DNA of 64,000 bases. Source: Rhynchospora pubera (taxonomy: Eukaryota > Streptophyta > Magnoliopsida > Poales > Cyperaceae). How positions within the stretch are numbered: position 1 is the stretch's first letter; each line of letters starts with the position of its first letter. The stretch is taken from the NCBI GenBank assembly GCA_028095005.1, contig CM051459.1, positions 256,170,229 to 256,234,228 on the forward strand, in the 5' to 3' direction. A model generated the notes under the pieces. The model saw only the letters and a list, made by a program, of their open reading frames with translations. It was not told where the DNA came from and searched no databases. Position numbers and translations under genes: made by a program. Of this stretch, positions 46,250 through 57,200 are shown piece by piece.

Positions 46250-47426
46250 TTTTCTTTAAATCCAAACTTGACCTCATTAAATTTGAGATACAAGAATAAT
46301 TTTATAGAAGAATAATAACAATAAAAGAATAATAATTCATCAATCTGAAATCAATAATAAAACACAAAAAAAATTTCAGTTTTGACATGATAGTTGTTCC
46401 ATAAAAATCAATTTGCATCACCGTTGAGCAGAAACAAATTGAATCATAAACAAAAAAATTCCATTTAATAAACTATATTGACAATTAAAGTTTGTAAAAT
46501 TGACAATTATAATTTATTAATGTAATGCATAATTGTAATACAATAGACATAATGTAAAACACAATCAATTTCTCTTAATAAGATGGTAGTCACAATTAAA
46601 ATTGACAAAATTAATAACAACCAAATATTAAAAGGTAACTATATGGTAATAAATTATATATAACTTAGTTATATGGTTTTATATTATATGGTAATAATAT
46701 AAAACCACATATACTTATCATATTATCATATATAAAACCAATCGAAAATAACGTACGGTTTCAATATTATATGATAATATTTCTTGATTAATTAATCATA
46801 TAATAGTTTAAAAGTGATAAACAAAATTTCACTTTACAAGGTTACGTGATAAGTGCAAACACAAAACTTTTCCATGTACGTAAATCCTTTACTGGTCCTG
46901 ATCGGTTAAAGTAGTTTTTTTTTTGTTAAGCAACATCAACAAATAATAGCGCCTCTTTAATAGCGCCTCTTTAATGGGACCATAGCGCCCCTTTAAGTGG
47001 ACCAGAGAAAACACGAAGGAAATAAACAAGAATTCCTACAATTTAGAAATATAAACTTGCGTTCTTACTTGATATACACCTTCCAAGAGCCGACATAGTT
47101 GGCGCAAATAAGGATTAAGATTGAGTTTGGACTAAGGAAGTATGAGGAAGAGTTGTACTCAATCAAGGCAATAGAATTTACATGTGAAAAATAATTTCTC
47201 TGGTTGTACTAAGTGCGCACATGCATGAATGGAGTATTGGAGTAGCTAAATAACGGTATAACAATTCATATCTCCAATTGTGTGCACACAGAGGAAACTA
47301 AGTACATGAAATTGCATAAGAAAATTACGAAAAATAATTATGTAAATTCTAGAAAAAATTCCAGTAAAATACGAAAATACTGTATACTATATTTTATATG
47401 AAAATACATACTGCTATGATACCAAA
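46250..47426 (-). other. 5' internal remainder of the Copia element
   Basis: Starts (minus-strand sense) with the primer site next to the LTR and ends with the reverse-transcriptase piece FNEVKFGFKEN at about 46250-46290. The stretch between them has no readable gag, protease or integrase motif. Confidence 0.5.
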
Positions 47427-47851
47427 TGTTAGAAATAAAATATTAATTTGTCATAATATTTTTTTAATTAATTTCCAGGAACATGTATTTCATATAAAAT
47501 AATTAATCGTAATAAAAACTTAACAGTTTTGAAGGGCAGACATGGCATTAGGCGGAAATTTCTGACCTCCTTTAATATTCCTTAGTCCAAAATGATGGTT
47601 TTTTAAAGGCGTTTTTACTCATTCTATCACTTTTCTTAATGGCAGAAATTAGGGAATGGGTGCCTTTTTTAAAATGACAGAATTTAATATATAAGACTAA
47701 GGCTATTAAAGGGATAAAAAATGAATGAATCTAGTCCATTGATTTTCCATCAAAATCAATGCACCCTTTAATTAAAATTAATAAATAAACTTGGTTCATA
47801 TTAAATAATATAGGCCACATTAATTATAATTAATCCATATTAATTATAACA
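47427..47851 (-). repeat. Copia LTR (5' LTR)
   Basis: 425 bp, direct copy of 38932-39354, followed by the GTTAA target duplication. In minus orientation it is the upstream LTR, because the tRNA-iMet-like primer site adjoins it. Confidence 0.92.
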
Positions 47852-47903
47852 GTTAATACTTTTCCCAAAGCACTGCCTACGTATCCATAACAATCTTAGC
47901 AGC

Positions 47904-48060
47904 CAAAAAAAAAATTTAAGATAAATGGGAGGTCTAAGCCATCCAACTTATTTTTAAATTAAATGTCTATGAAAGACCCCCCAGTCGTATTTCGTACCTG
48001 CGACCTTTCACTCAAGAAGTCAATGTGCATTGCTTTTTCACTAGACCAAGAGCTGGTTCT
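47904..48060 (-). mobile_element. tRNA-derived SINE copy
   Basis: On the minus strand: TGGTCTAGTGAAAAAGC (box-A-like), then GTCGCAGGTACGAAATACG (box-B-like, mutated), then a unique body ending ATTTATCTTAAATTTTTT. The tRNA-like head, unrelated body and T-rich tail fit a plant SINE. Confidence 0.6.
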
Positions 48061-48070
48061 AAAAAAAAAA

Positions 48071-48180
48071 GTTGGGTGAAAGGTCGCAGGTTCGAAACCC
48101 GGCTGGGGGGATCTTTCATAGACATTTAATTTAAAAATAAATTGGATGGTTTAGACCTCTAATTTATCTTAAAAAAATTA
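48071..48180 (+). mobile_element. truncated SINE copy, inverted to its neighbour
   Basis: Begins within the tRNA-like head. It has an intact box B (GGTTCGAAACC) and the same body (TCATAGACATTTAATTTAAA, GGATGGTTTAGACCTC) as the adjacent minus-strand copy. The two heads face each other across an A-run. Confidence 0.6.
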
Positions 48181-48287
48181 TCCAAAGAAAAAAAAAATCG
48201 CTCCCCAACTGATACAGGACTGAAATATTAATAAAAAAACATACAGAGAACAGACCTATTATGACACAAATTATAGTTCATACTTTC

Positions 48288-48315
48288 ATCGCGCTCGCGC
48301 GATGAGGTAGCTAGT
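48288..48315 (+). other. second Helitron 3' end
   Basis: CATCGCGC/GCGCGATG hairpin with a 2-nt loop, then AGGTAGCTAG and host T. It is the same stem as the Helitron at 46221. Its 5' end was not found nearby. Confidence 0.6.
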
Positions 48316-48732
48316 TATTCTAATGAGTGGCTATTAATTTTTTTGCCAAATTCTGGAATGCGATCCTAATGTTAATGCAGCAAATAATCCGAATAAGTGA
48401 GTCCATTTACTATTTGATAAAATTATTTTCTTGACAAGTAGTACACATAATTAGATACTTCTTACCTTGATAGAAACAAAACGTTAAAACTACAACTTCT
48501 GGAGGATTATATCGAGCGTATTTAAGTAGATGAAGTCCTAACATTACTCTGAAACCCTAACAGAGTCCAGAGAGTAGCTTCCATAATGGTATGCAAAATT
48601 TTGATTCATCTTTAATTAGCGTGAGAGGGACAACGACGTGTCACCTTTTTAAAGAAAGGAGAAATTAAAAGTTACTACGGATTCCAGGAATTTGTAATAC
48701 TAAAGCAACATAGGTCATGAGAAGGAAATTCA

Positions 48733-48916
48733 GATCCGCTGCCGCGCGACACAGCATGTCGCGCGGTACGCTGGCCGTCTGATTAAGATCCAATGAACAA
48801 GGGAGCCCCGTGCATGTAACCTAGATTGATAGGCCCGTAAAAAGTGAACCGTCCGATCAAGATCAGACGGCTCGTAGTGCGCTACACGCTGTGTCGCGAA
48901 ACAGCAGAGTCGGATT
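48733..48916. mobile_element. GC-rich palindromic MITE
   Basis: The ends share ATCCG and CGCGACACAGC in inverse orientation, and the inner parts share GCCGTCTGAT/ATCAGACGGC. The border is approximate and no target duplication is clear. Confidence 0.45.
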
Positions 48917-48919
48917 GAT

Positions 48920-49846
48920 AAGAAGGTGATCAGTGAATGACACGCAAAGTATATACAATATAATAAATAGATACTACAACAGCACCCAACAATGATAAAG
49001 TATGGTGCTATTTTTAGAATTATCATTTATTGTTACGCACCCTTTTGTTTCCCCCAAACAAAGAAGGGATCGTCTCATTCCATTGTTATGTTGCAGTGGA
49101 CAATGTGCAATTTTGGTTTGAACATTTTGATAGTGTTTCTGTAAGGAATATTATATATAGTAATTCCCGAGTCTTAAATTTTCATATATTCGCCCATTAA
49201 TTTTAGTTAATTTTTTGAAAGGACAAATTAGTATACATTCTATCAAAAATCATAATTTAAGTGTCTATTTTAATTTGTAATAGTCAAGTCAACATTAAAC
49301 AATAGTCAAGTGTACGGAGACGATTTTCATTCGCCTTCAGTGACAACCAAATGTGCATTTTGGGAATTCAAAAAATGTGGCAAATTTAAAATAAACTGAT
49401 GGGCAAGATGTTTTGATTTGGTCAAACTCATATAGTAGCTATCATCAGTTGTGTCTTAACCGAATTAGGCAATTGTCACCGGTGTTTTTAATATCATACC
49501 GGCACTCTTATCGGTCAGTGGCCGAAATCTGATCTTTTTTAGTATTTTCCGAAATTATCCGGTATTTTGTATCATAATACTGAATATCGTCATTTCGATC
49601 TGATTTTCGGTATTATCGAAATTTTTTGATATCCAATATGGTATTAAAAAAACCGATGGTTGCTTGTATCATTGTACGATACGAGCCTTGTATGTATCGG
49701 ACATTAGCTTGGTGTGAGCCATATAGGAGCAAAATTTTTCATCAGGTAGCCGCAAGATGACACATTGCGAGTCGAGCTATTCGACTCCAACGCAAGGTTC
49801 GAAACGGATACGGACTCAAAGTTAGAATTGACTCCCATATCAAGTA
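48920..49846. other. intergenic, no feature seen
   Basis: AT-rich, no supported gene. Repeated ATACCGG/CCGGTAT motifs around 49480-49660 hint at a decayed repeat. Confidence 0.4.
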
Positions 49847-49849
49847 TAA

Positions 49850-49997
49850 GGTCCCGTTTGGATGGGAGTGAGAATAAAGAAATAACTTCTTTCTACTCCC
49901 AAATTTATTATAAACAATCCAAACTCTTCACAAAGTTACACACTTTCTAATACTTCTTTCTTTATTACTCTTATTCCCACATCATCCAAACGGAGCC
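49850..49997. mobile_element. Tourist-like MITE
   Basis: Ends GGTCCCGTTTGGATGG and the inverse of GGCTCCGTTTGGATGA, flanked by TAA on both sides. The family core AAATTTATTATAAACAATCC is present. Confidence 0.85.
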
Positions 49998-50182
49998 TAA
50001 ATTATCAAGGTGACACGAAAGTTAGTGCACATATAATGAGTTTGATTTCTAATGCAGTCAAAGTTATTTAAGTTTTACTATTTCCTAAGTTATTATTGGT
50101 TTCCAATATAGTCAAAGTTATTTACGTTTTACTATTTCCTAAGTTATTAAGTTTAGTCATTGATGTTTTGTTATACCAATGC

Positions 50183-50322
50183 GTGGTGCCATTTGTATTT
50201 AAAATGGAAATAAATTTATTATTAAACAATTCAAACTCTTCACAAAGTTACACACTTCTCAATACTTCTTCCAACTTCTTTCCTTATTCCTCTTTTTCCC
50301 ACACCATCCAAGCAGAGCTTTA
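50183..50322. mobile_element. Tourist-like MITE, eroded left end
   Basis: Has the family core (TTCACAAAGTTACACACTTC) and a right end CATCCAAGCAGAGCTTTAG. The left end is uncertain. Confidence 0.5.
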
Positions 50323-50796
50323 GACTATTTGATATATATAAAAATCTGAATTTTATGTTATTGTTTGTGTTATTTGATCGTTTCTTGTTACATCACTAAA
50401 CTGAATATTTATTTCGTAGAACACGAGACCTATATCTCGGGGCGCCGTGTCGTCACAAGAGCATTCTGAAATGCAAAGTATTCATAGGATAAACTGATAA
50501 GGTATTTCCATAAGTTAATAAGCAGATTATCTAAACAGGCAAGCGAATAATAGATTTATTAATATTGTTTATGATTATTGACGACAGGGCACCTCGAAAT
50601 GTAAACCCATGTGTACAGATTAAATATTTATTTAGTTAAGTGATGCGTACCAAAAAAAAAAAATTGATAAAACACAAATAATAATTTAAAATTCATAAAT
50701 TTTCATATATCCCTCAGAAATTCAGAATAGTGTAAATAAGAAAATAAATAATAACATCTTTTAATAGGTATAACATCTTGTCTTGAAATTATTAAT
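50323..50796. other. intergenic, no feature seen
   Basis: AT-rich. The segments CTCGGGGCGCC near 50438 and GGGCACCTCGAAAT near 50587 are roughly inverted and may mark a decayed palindromic repeat. Confidence 0.35.
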
Positions 50797-50799
50797 TAT

Positions 50800-50956
50800 G
50801 GGTGCGTTTGGATAGGTGTGGGAAGAAGGGAAGAAGGGAAGAAGTGGGAAGAAGTATTGGGAAGTGTGTAACTTTATGAAGAGTTTGAATTGTTTATAAT
50901 TTTTTTTCTTCTTCTTCCTTCTTCTTCTTCTTTCTTCCAACGATCCAAACGCACCC
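50800..50956. mobile_element. Tourist-like MITE
   Basis: Perfect ends GGGTGCGTTTGGAT, flanked by TAT on both sides (50797-50799, 50957-50959). The core GGGAAGTGTGTAACTTTATG is present. Confidence 0.85.
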
Positions 50957-51259
50957 TATAAGAGAAGGGTTCTAGTATTATCATTTTTAGATGCCATCAA
51001 ACACCACAACTTCATCAATATTTTCAAATTTTAAAATTCAACCATAAAATCTAAACCGTTGATCTTGTTTAATTTAACACGAAAATCATTTTCATATAAA
51101 TTTTGTAAAATTTAGTGTTGAATCATGGTTTAATCATGAACATATTAAAATTAATATGTTATAATTGACCATAATTGTTCATGATTTGACATATTGATCA
51201 AGTATCAAATCGACTGCAAATTATATAAAATTTATATAGAAATACATCGCTCATATAAA

Positions 51260-52115
51260 GGCTAGTAGGCTATTGTTATTATTATTATTTTTGTGTTATT
51301 TGAGTAGTGAAATGAATTTGTAATCCTTTTTAACCATTTTAGAACTGTAATGATTTTTAGAAACTTATTGCTGTCAGAAACGAATTGCATTTCAAGTGGG
51401 GAATATTGACAAATCAATATTGATTGGAAATCAGGTAGTGAGTGTGAGCAATATAAATTCAAAATTTAAAATTTTGTCCTTTTATTTGGATTCCGCCTTA
51501 CGGATTACCGGCCCTCATTAATAATATATATTTTTTTTTGAAGACGTAATTATCATTAGTAATATTATAAGGAGTATATTCCACTAGAAAGAATCGATCC
51601 TTAATTGCAAGTAGCTCTAAATCATATCCTTGTTGTGTTGAACGTTTCATAGCAGCTGGCAAGTTAAACGAACTGTATAGAAAAAAATATATATAAGAAT
51701 TTTTTTTAAAAAAGAAAACTCTATAGTTAAGAACTTCCCAAAATGAATTGTAACTGCCGATCGAGTCTAATCAACCATATGATAAATAAATATTTACCAT
51801 TTTTTTCTTAGTTAATAAATATGATTATCTTATACTTTACAAATTCTTAAATTCTCTATCAAACATAATTTAATTTTAGAGAAGGTGACTTAACTAGTTA
51901 CAAATTCTTAACTTTAGAATGAGTTTAATATCAGCCGAGCAAGAAAGCAGATTGAAAATAGAACATGTCTGTCATTTTGTTTCTAAATTTCCCTTTTCAT
52001 TAGACTTTTTTTTGTTTGTTGTGACAGTTAAAGACAAAAACAATTGAGATTGAAACTAGGCGCCGCAGAAGATCCGGTATGTTCTGGCGCTCCTCTGCCA
52101 TCTCCGTACAGGTAA
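51260..52115. repeat. tandem duplication, copy 1
   Basis: Matches 52745-53935 in the same order and orientation through several blocks: GTAGTGAAATGAATTTGTA, CAGAAACGAATTGCATT, TTAAGAACTTCCCAAAATGA and GAAGATCCGGTATGTTC. Between blocks the copies differ by insertions and deletions. Confidence 0.75.
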
Positions 52116-52224
52116 AAGAGTTGGATCTAATGTGACAACCACCTCTAACTCCAAGTATGTACTTGAACAATGTAACTTGAAATGGAGTCCAATTCAAATA
52201 ACCTGGCACGCACTGCTTCATATA

Positions 52225-52383
52225 GGCCCCGTTTGGATGGGTCAGAATTTGTAATTTCGAAAATTTTATATGCCAAATTTATTATAAACGATTCAAATTC
52301 TTCACAAAGTTACACACTTCCCAATAAATTTATTCATAAGAATTGCAAATTCTATAAATTCCTACCTTCATCCAAACGGGCCC
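52225..52383. mobile_element. Tourist-like MITE
   Basis: Ends GGCCCCGTTTGGATGG and the inverse of GGGCCCGTTTGGATGA, flanked by ATA on both sides. It lies between the two tandem duplication copies. Confidence 0.8.
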
Positions 52384-52744
52384 ATAATTATGATAATTTT
52401 TATTATAACGACGCATGATACAAGAAGTCAAGTTTTCATTACCAACAGTAATTTGTCTAGTGAACGATTTGATGAATAAATTATGGAGAAGTCCTTAGTT
52501 AAATGAAAAATTGAAAATTGTGATAAATTTTAATGAAGTGTTGGATAGATTCACATGATTTTTGGGCAAATTTGTATTGAGAAAATGTCTGACGGTTGTA
52601 AAATGTTATCAGTGCAATTAGTCTTCGAACTTGGGCTAGCTGGGAAAAAGAATAAAAAGAGTTTTGTTTAGATTCTTTTCAATTTTTTTTTTATTGTCAA
52701 ATGTAATTGTTTTTTTTTTTTTTTGAGGCATAAAGGCCCGTAAG

Positions 52745-53935
52745 CTATTGTTAATTCTGAGTAGTGAAATGAATTTGTACGGCTATTTAACCATTTTAGA
52801 ACTGTAATGGTTTTTGGAAACTTATTATAATCAGAAACGAATTGCATTCAAATGGAGAATATTGACAAATCAATATTCATTGAAATTTGAAAACCAGGTA
52901 GTAAGATGTGAGCAATATCAATTATAAATTTAAAACTCCGTCAGATTCTCATTGATATTATTCTTTTTGAAGATATAATTCTCATTAGTAATAGTATTAT
53001 AGGAATATATATTCCACTAAAAAGAAATTGGTCCTTAATTTCCCCATAGCGTTACAGAGTCAATTTCATAAATGCAAATGTGCTAGTAGCTTAGTGAACT
53101 GCTAATATTCTTTTTGCAAAGAAAGCTCTCTAGTTAAGAACTTCCCAAAAATGAATTGTAGTTGCCGAGTCTAATCAACCATATGATAAATAAATTCTTT
53201 ACCATTTTTTTCTTAGTTAATAAATAAAAGCCGCTGAGTAAGAACCTCGCCCATGAAATTAAATTTCAAGATGTACCATGTAACAACAACACACATTGTT
53301 CGTCTTTTCAAACAATTGGACGTGACAAAAATGATGAAATCTTCACATAAAATTTGAATTCACACTTTTTACGTTATTAGGACCATACAATTTTTTCCCT
53401 CCTTACTTGCTGGCAGCATTTGTTTTTGTGACAAACAAAATAAGACCTGTGAAACTGTAAAATACATAGTAGAATGCTATTCAGACCGTATAAAATTTAA
53501 GCTAGTTAACCTCCGTTTTTTTTTTCCCACCAACCTTAAATCTAAATATTTACTACGTGATATCTACCACTCACCTTACCAATAAAAAATCAATTTTATT
53601 ACCCAAAACAAGATAGTCACAATAAATGAAGGTCAATTAATTTTGTACTTTTTACACACATCGATCCCAACATAATATTTATCTCAATAAAGAAGAAAAT
53701 GCTAAAATTTATGTAAAAAGAAATAAATACCTGCCAGGCAACACAGCAGATTGAAAAAAGAACATGTCACTAATGTCAGTCATTTTGTTGATATATATCC
53801 CTTTTCATTAGACTACTTTTGTTTGTTGTGGCAATTAAAGACAAAAAAAAAACAAATTGAGATTGAAACAAGCGCCACAGAAGATCCGGTATGTTCAGGC
53901 GCTCCTCTGCCTTCTCCGTACAGGTAAAAAAGAGT
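52745..53935. repeat. tandem duplication, copy 2, upstream of the PHD/RS gene
   Basis: The second copy, ending about 300 bp before the start codon of the downstream gene. It is longer than copy 1 because of internal AT-rich insertions. The last block (GAAGATCCGGTATGTTCAGG .. CTCCGTACAGGTAAAA) is the best conserved. Confidence 0.75.
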
Positions 53936-54059
53936 TCAGTTCATTAGAAAGGAAACTAATCGACAATCATGAATCATGCTTTCTCCGTTCGTTCCGCAAT
54001 GTGAATTCTTCATTTTTATCTTTACTCGAACTACTTAAAAAGGAAAAAGTAAAAAAAAG

Positions 54060-54246
54060 GAACGCGTTGCTTGTCTCCACTCTCCACTCTCCACTCTCCA
54101 CTCTCTAGTCTCCTTCACATTTCTTCATTCTTCTCCCTCTGTTATTTTTATTTCCAAGAAGAAAAACCCAGAGAGAATCAGAGAATCACTTGCGCAGAAT
54201 TAGAAACCTTGCTCGTCGCTCCACTCCGCTCTCTCGGTTCCATGAA
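54060..54246 (+). promoter_or_regulatory. 5' UTR region of the PHD/RS gene with a CTCCA repeat
   Basis: A short run of CTCTCCA units (about 54077-54107), then a purine-rich leader to the start codon at 54247. An out-of-frame ATG at 54242 stops after two codons (ATGAAATGA) and overlaps the chosen start, so it could slightly dampen translation. Confidence 0.45.
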
Positions 54247-57200
54247 ATGAAGAAAACTGTAAGCCTTCTCTCCTCTATTTCTCTCAACATCTACAATTTC
54301 GCTTAGTGTAATTCGTTGAGGAGCATCTAAAATATAGAATAATTTTTTTTATTTAACAAGTGACGCACCGTTCCGATCCTCTCTCCTCTCCTTTCTTGTC
54401 CTTGTTCTTCTCCTCCTTAAATTCGAGAAACGGAGAATCACACCACAAGGCACAAATACACTCTATTACATGTTTTGAACTTTCAGAACAATTTTGGCCT
54501 TCGCAAATCAAAGAGGTGCTGTTTTGTTTTCCTCTGTATACCAATAGTTTGATTCTTTAATTGCGAATTTCTTTGTGAAAACATGCTTCTTTGATTAGAT
54601 CAAACGGTCGAGGTTGCTTGTGTGGTCTAAATCCTAATTAGAAGGAAAAAATCCAATCTGCTTCTCGTTTCCTTTTGATCCCACAGATCCTTGTGGTAGG
54701 GGTTCTTTCATGTCTTTCCTTCAACCAACATTGTTTTAAGTTTCTGTTTGCTTTTCCTATTTGTAAATATAGTTTGATTCTGGGGTTAAATAATGGTTTA
54801 GAGTAGACTTTAGAGTCTGTATTGTGCTTGCTGTCTACATAAGATGGTTAATCTGTTACAAGTATGCTTAGCAGATGAACAGACAGTATTAGTATAGATA
54901 AGCTTTCCATTTATGCTCATCAAATTGTACCGGTATGAACTAGATGGTAATGGTAAAAATGGTCTCTCACTTACATGAATTAGCCTTAGCCGTCTTCGCA
55001 CAAAGGTGGCTTAAACTGGTTTGATAATTTTTAGTTTTTTACCCAATTGGTACAATTGGATTTATTAGTAAGATCAACATTGTTATGCATTTTATTTTCA
55101 TGTAGTTTCCATTTGAATTAGATAGGTTTTGCAAATTATCTATTTCCTTTTCAAATCTGAGTACCTCCAAAGTAAACATGTAAGATCAATTTTTTTTTCT
55201 ATTTAGCAAAGGAATGCTTATTATTAGTATATTGAAATTGGTAGCTTTAATTGATTTTTTTTATACGTCTACTGCAGGGTAGGATTTGTGGGTTGTGTGG
55301 AGATATAGGCCTGATAGAAAAGTCGGCTGTTTGCTCTGTTTGCAATATTGCTTGTGGGCAAACGTATGCATTATTTGTTTCTTAAATTTTCTTTGGGTTG
55401 TATTCTGTTTTTTATTTGTTTCTTAAATTTTCTTTGGGTTCTATTCTTTGGGCAAACGTATGCATTATTTGTTTCTTAAATTTTCTTTGGCTTGTGGGCA
55501 AACGTATGCATCATTTGTTCCATCTATCTAATAATTGTTCTATCAACTTCATCTTAGTATTGTACTCTCCTTGGTCTCACCTAGTCACCTTTGTGTGGAA
55601 AATAAACAATTAATAGCCCAGCAAACTCTTTGTCGTGCCTAACATTATCATAGCTGTATACAATTGCGATTAAAATTCATGCAATAATCAATTTTTGGTA
55701 CCAGCGATCTCGCATAGAATATATTGTGCTTACTGTATATATGTTTCTAAGTTCTAACAACTCAATAGTATTTTGATTTTAATTTAACATTGCTACAATA
55801 TTTATTCAAAGGTGCTGTGCACAAGCTCTTGCTCCTGATCAAGTTGTAATTTGGTACTGCCAAACCTGCAGAAAGCAACAAACTAAAATGGCCGAGAAAA
55901 AGAACCTAGATGAAGGTAATTATTGGCTACTATATTTATCAAATTTCTATTGTTAAGAGGATTTGAACCTTAAACTTGTTTTATTCGACAGCAGGCACTA
56001 CAAAGCAGTTTGGAAATTCTAAAGTGAAATTTTTATCACCTGTGGAGGTGAGATCTATGAGCAGTGGGACCATCAGGCGGTGCATTAAAACAACTACCAC
56101 CTCTGTTGTTTCATCCGTTCGATCTGCACCACCGAGAGGAGCTCCAAATCAAACTCAGACTAGTATAGCGAAAAGTGCTTCAGGTATGAATTTCTTACAA
56201 ATTCTGTATAACTTTAATATGAAAATCAATCACAGATAAATAATTTTCTTACATGTTCTGTCCCAACTTTAATTCTGTTCTACTGTCAATTAAAAATTTT
56301 TTTACAACTTATTATTTTTTTTGTTATGAAACAATAGACCGTCTTTTGTCTGCTAAAAAGATGCTGTTTGGAGAGCCAGGAAGTTCTCCTCATTCAGGTA
56401 ATTTATTTTTTAAGTTAGGTTTGTTTTACTGAATTGAATTGAATATGCACTTAAGAACAGTGATGCTGAGTCAGTATAAGACCTGTATTTAGTTGTTACA
56501 TATGGTATATTATAGCATTTTCCATTAGAATGAGGCTATCGCACTATACACATGGATTGGAAAAATAGGGGAGAAATTGTTGGGAACCAAATTTTATATA
56601 GAGATTGGCTAAAATCAGCCACGACTGACGAATGCAACCGTCAGCTACGATCAAATCTCAATTTTCGTGATTCTAACTGTCGATCCGAACCGTTTAATGT
56701 GTTCTCCATATTAAAATCTCGTTGGAGACAAAATTTTATATTTTTCTGAAATTTTTTAGTATTTTTTTGACATTTTATAAAATTTTTAATCTAAACAATT
56801 CTGAACCTTTCAATAACTATGATTTTTAAAAATCTCAAAAAAATAGTAAATAAAATCAGAAAAATGTAAAATTTGGTCTCCAATGAGATTTCAATATGGA
56901 GAATATATTGAATGGTTCGGATCGACTGTTAGAATCACGAAAATTGAAATTTGATCGTAGCTGACGGTTGCATCCGTCAGTCGTGGCTGATTTTAGCCCA
57001 TCTCTTTTATATATATACTTTTAATTTTTTTCTTTTTTGCTATTTTATCAGATGAGGAAAAATCATTTATTTTAAATTGTGGACCATTTAATAGGAATAG
57101 TTTTCTCATGTCTGAAATAGTAAAAGAAATGTTAAAAAATGTAAAAAATGTGGTTTCCTAAAAGAAGTATGCATGTATATCGAACTGAGCCGCTTGGATT

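Larger units (their letters stand above)
38932..47851 (-). mobile_element. degenerate Copia-type LTR retrotransposon with nested insertions
   Basis: Two direct LTRs bounded by TG..CA and flanked by GTTAA (38927-38931, 47852-47856). A tRNA-iMet-type primer site, TGGTATCATAGC on the minus strand (47413-47424), adjoins the right LTR, and a purine-rich tract adjoins the left one, so the element reads right to left. Reverse-transcriptase (41605-41732 and 46250-46290) and RNase H (about 39690-39900) remnants have the same direction. After removing the solo LTR and the Helitron, only about 1.9 kb of interior is left, far too little for gag, protease and integrase, so it was already a deletion derivative. 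Confidence 0.88.

Noticed and set aside
48090..48110. Possible tRNA gene (GGTTCGAAACCCGGC)
   Set aside because: Only the T-arm region is tRNA-like; the acceptor and anticodon stems do not form, and the body matches the adjacent SINE copy.
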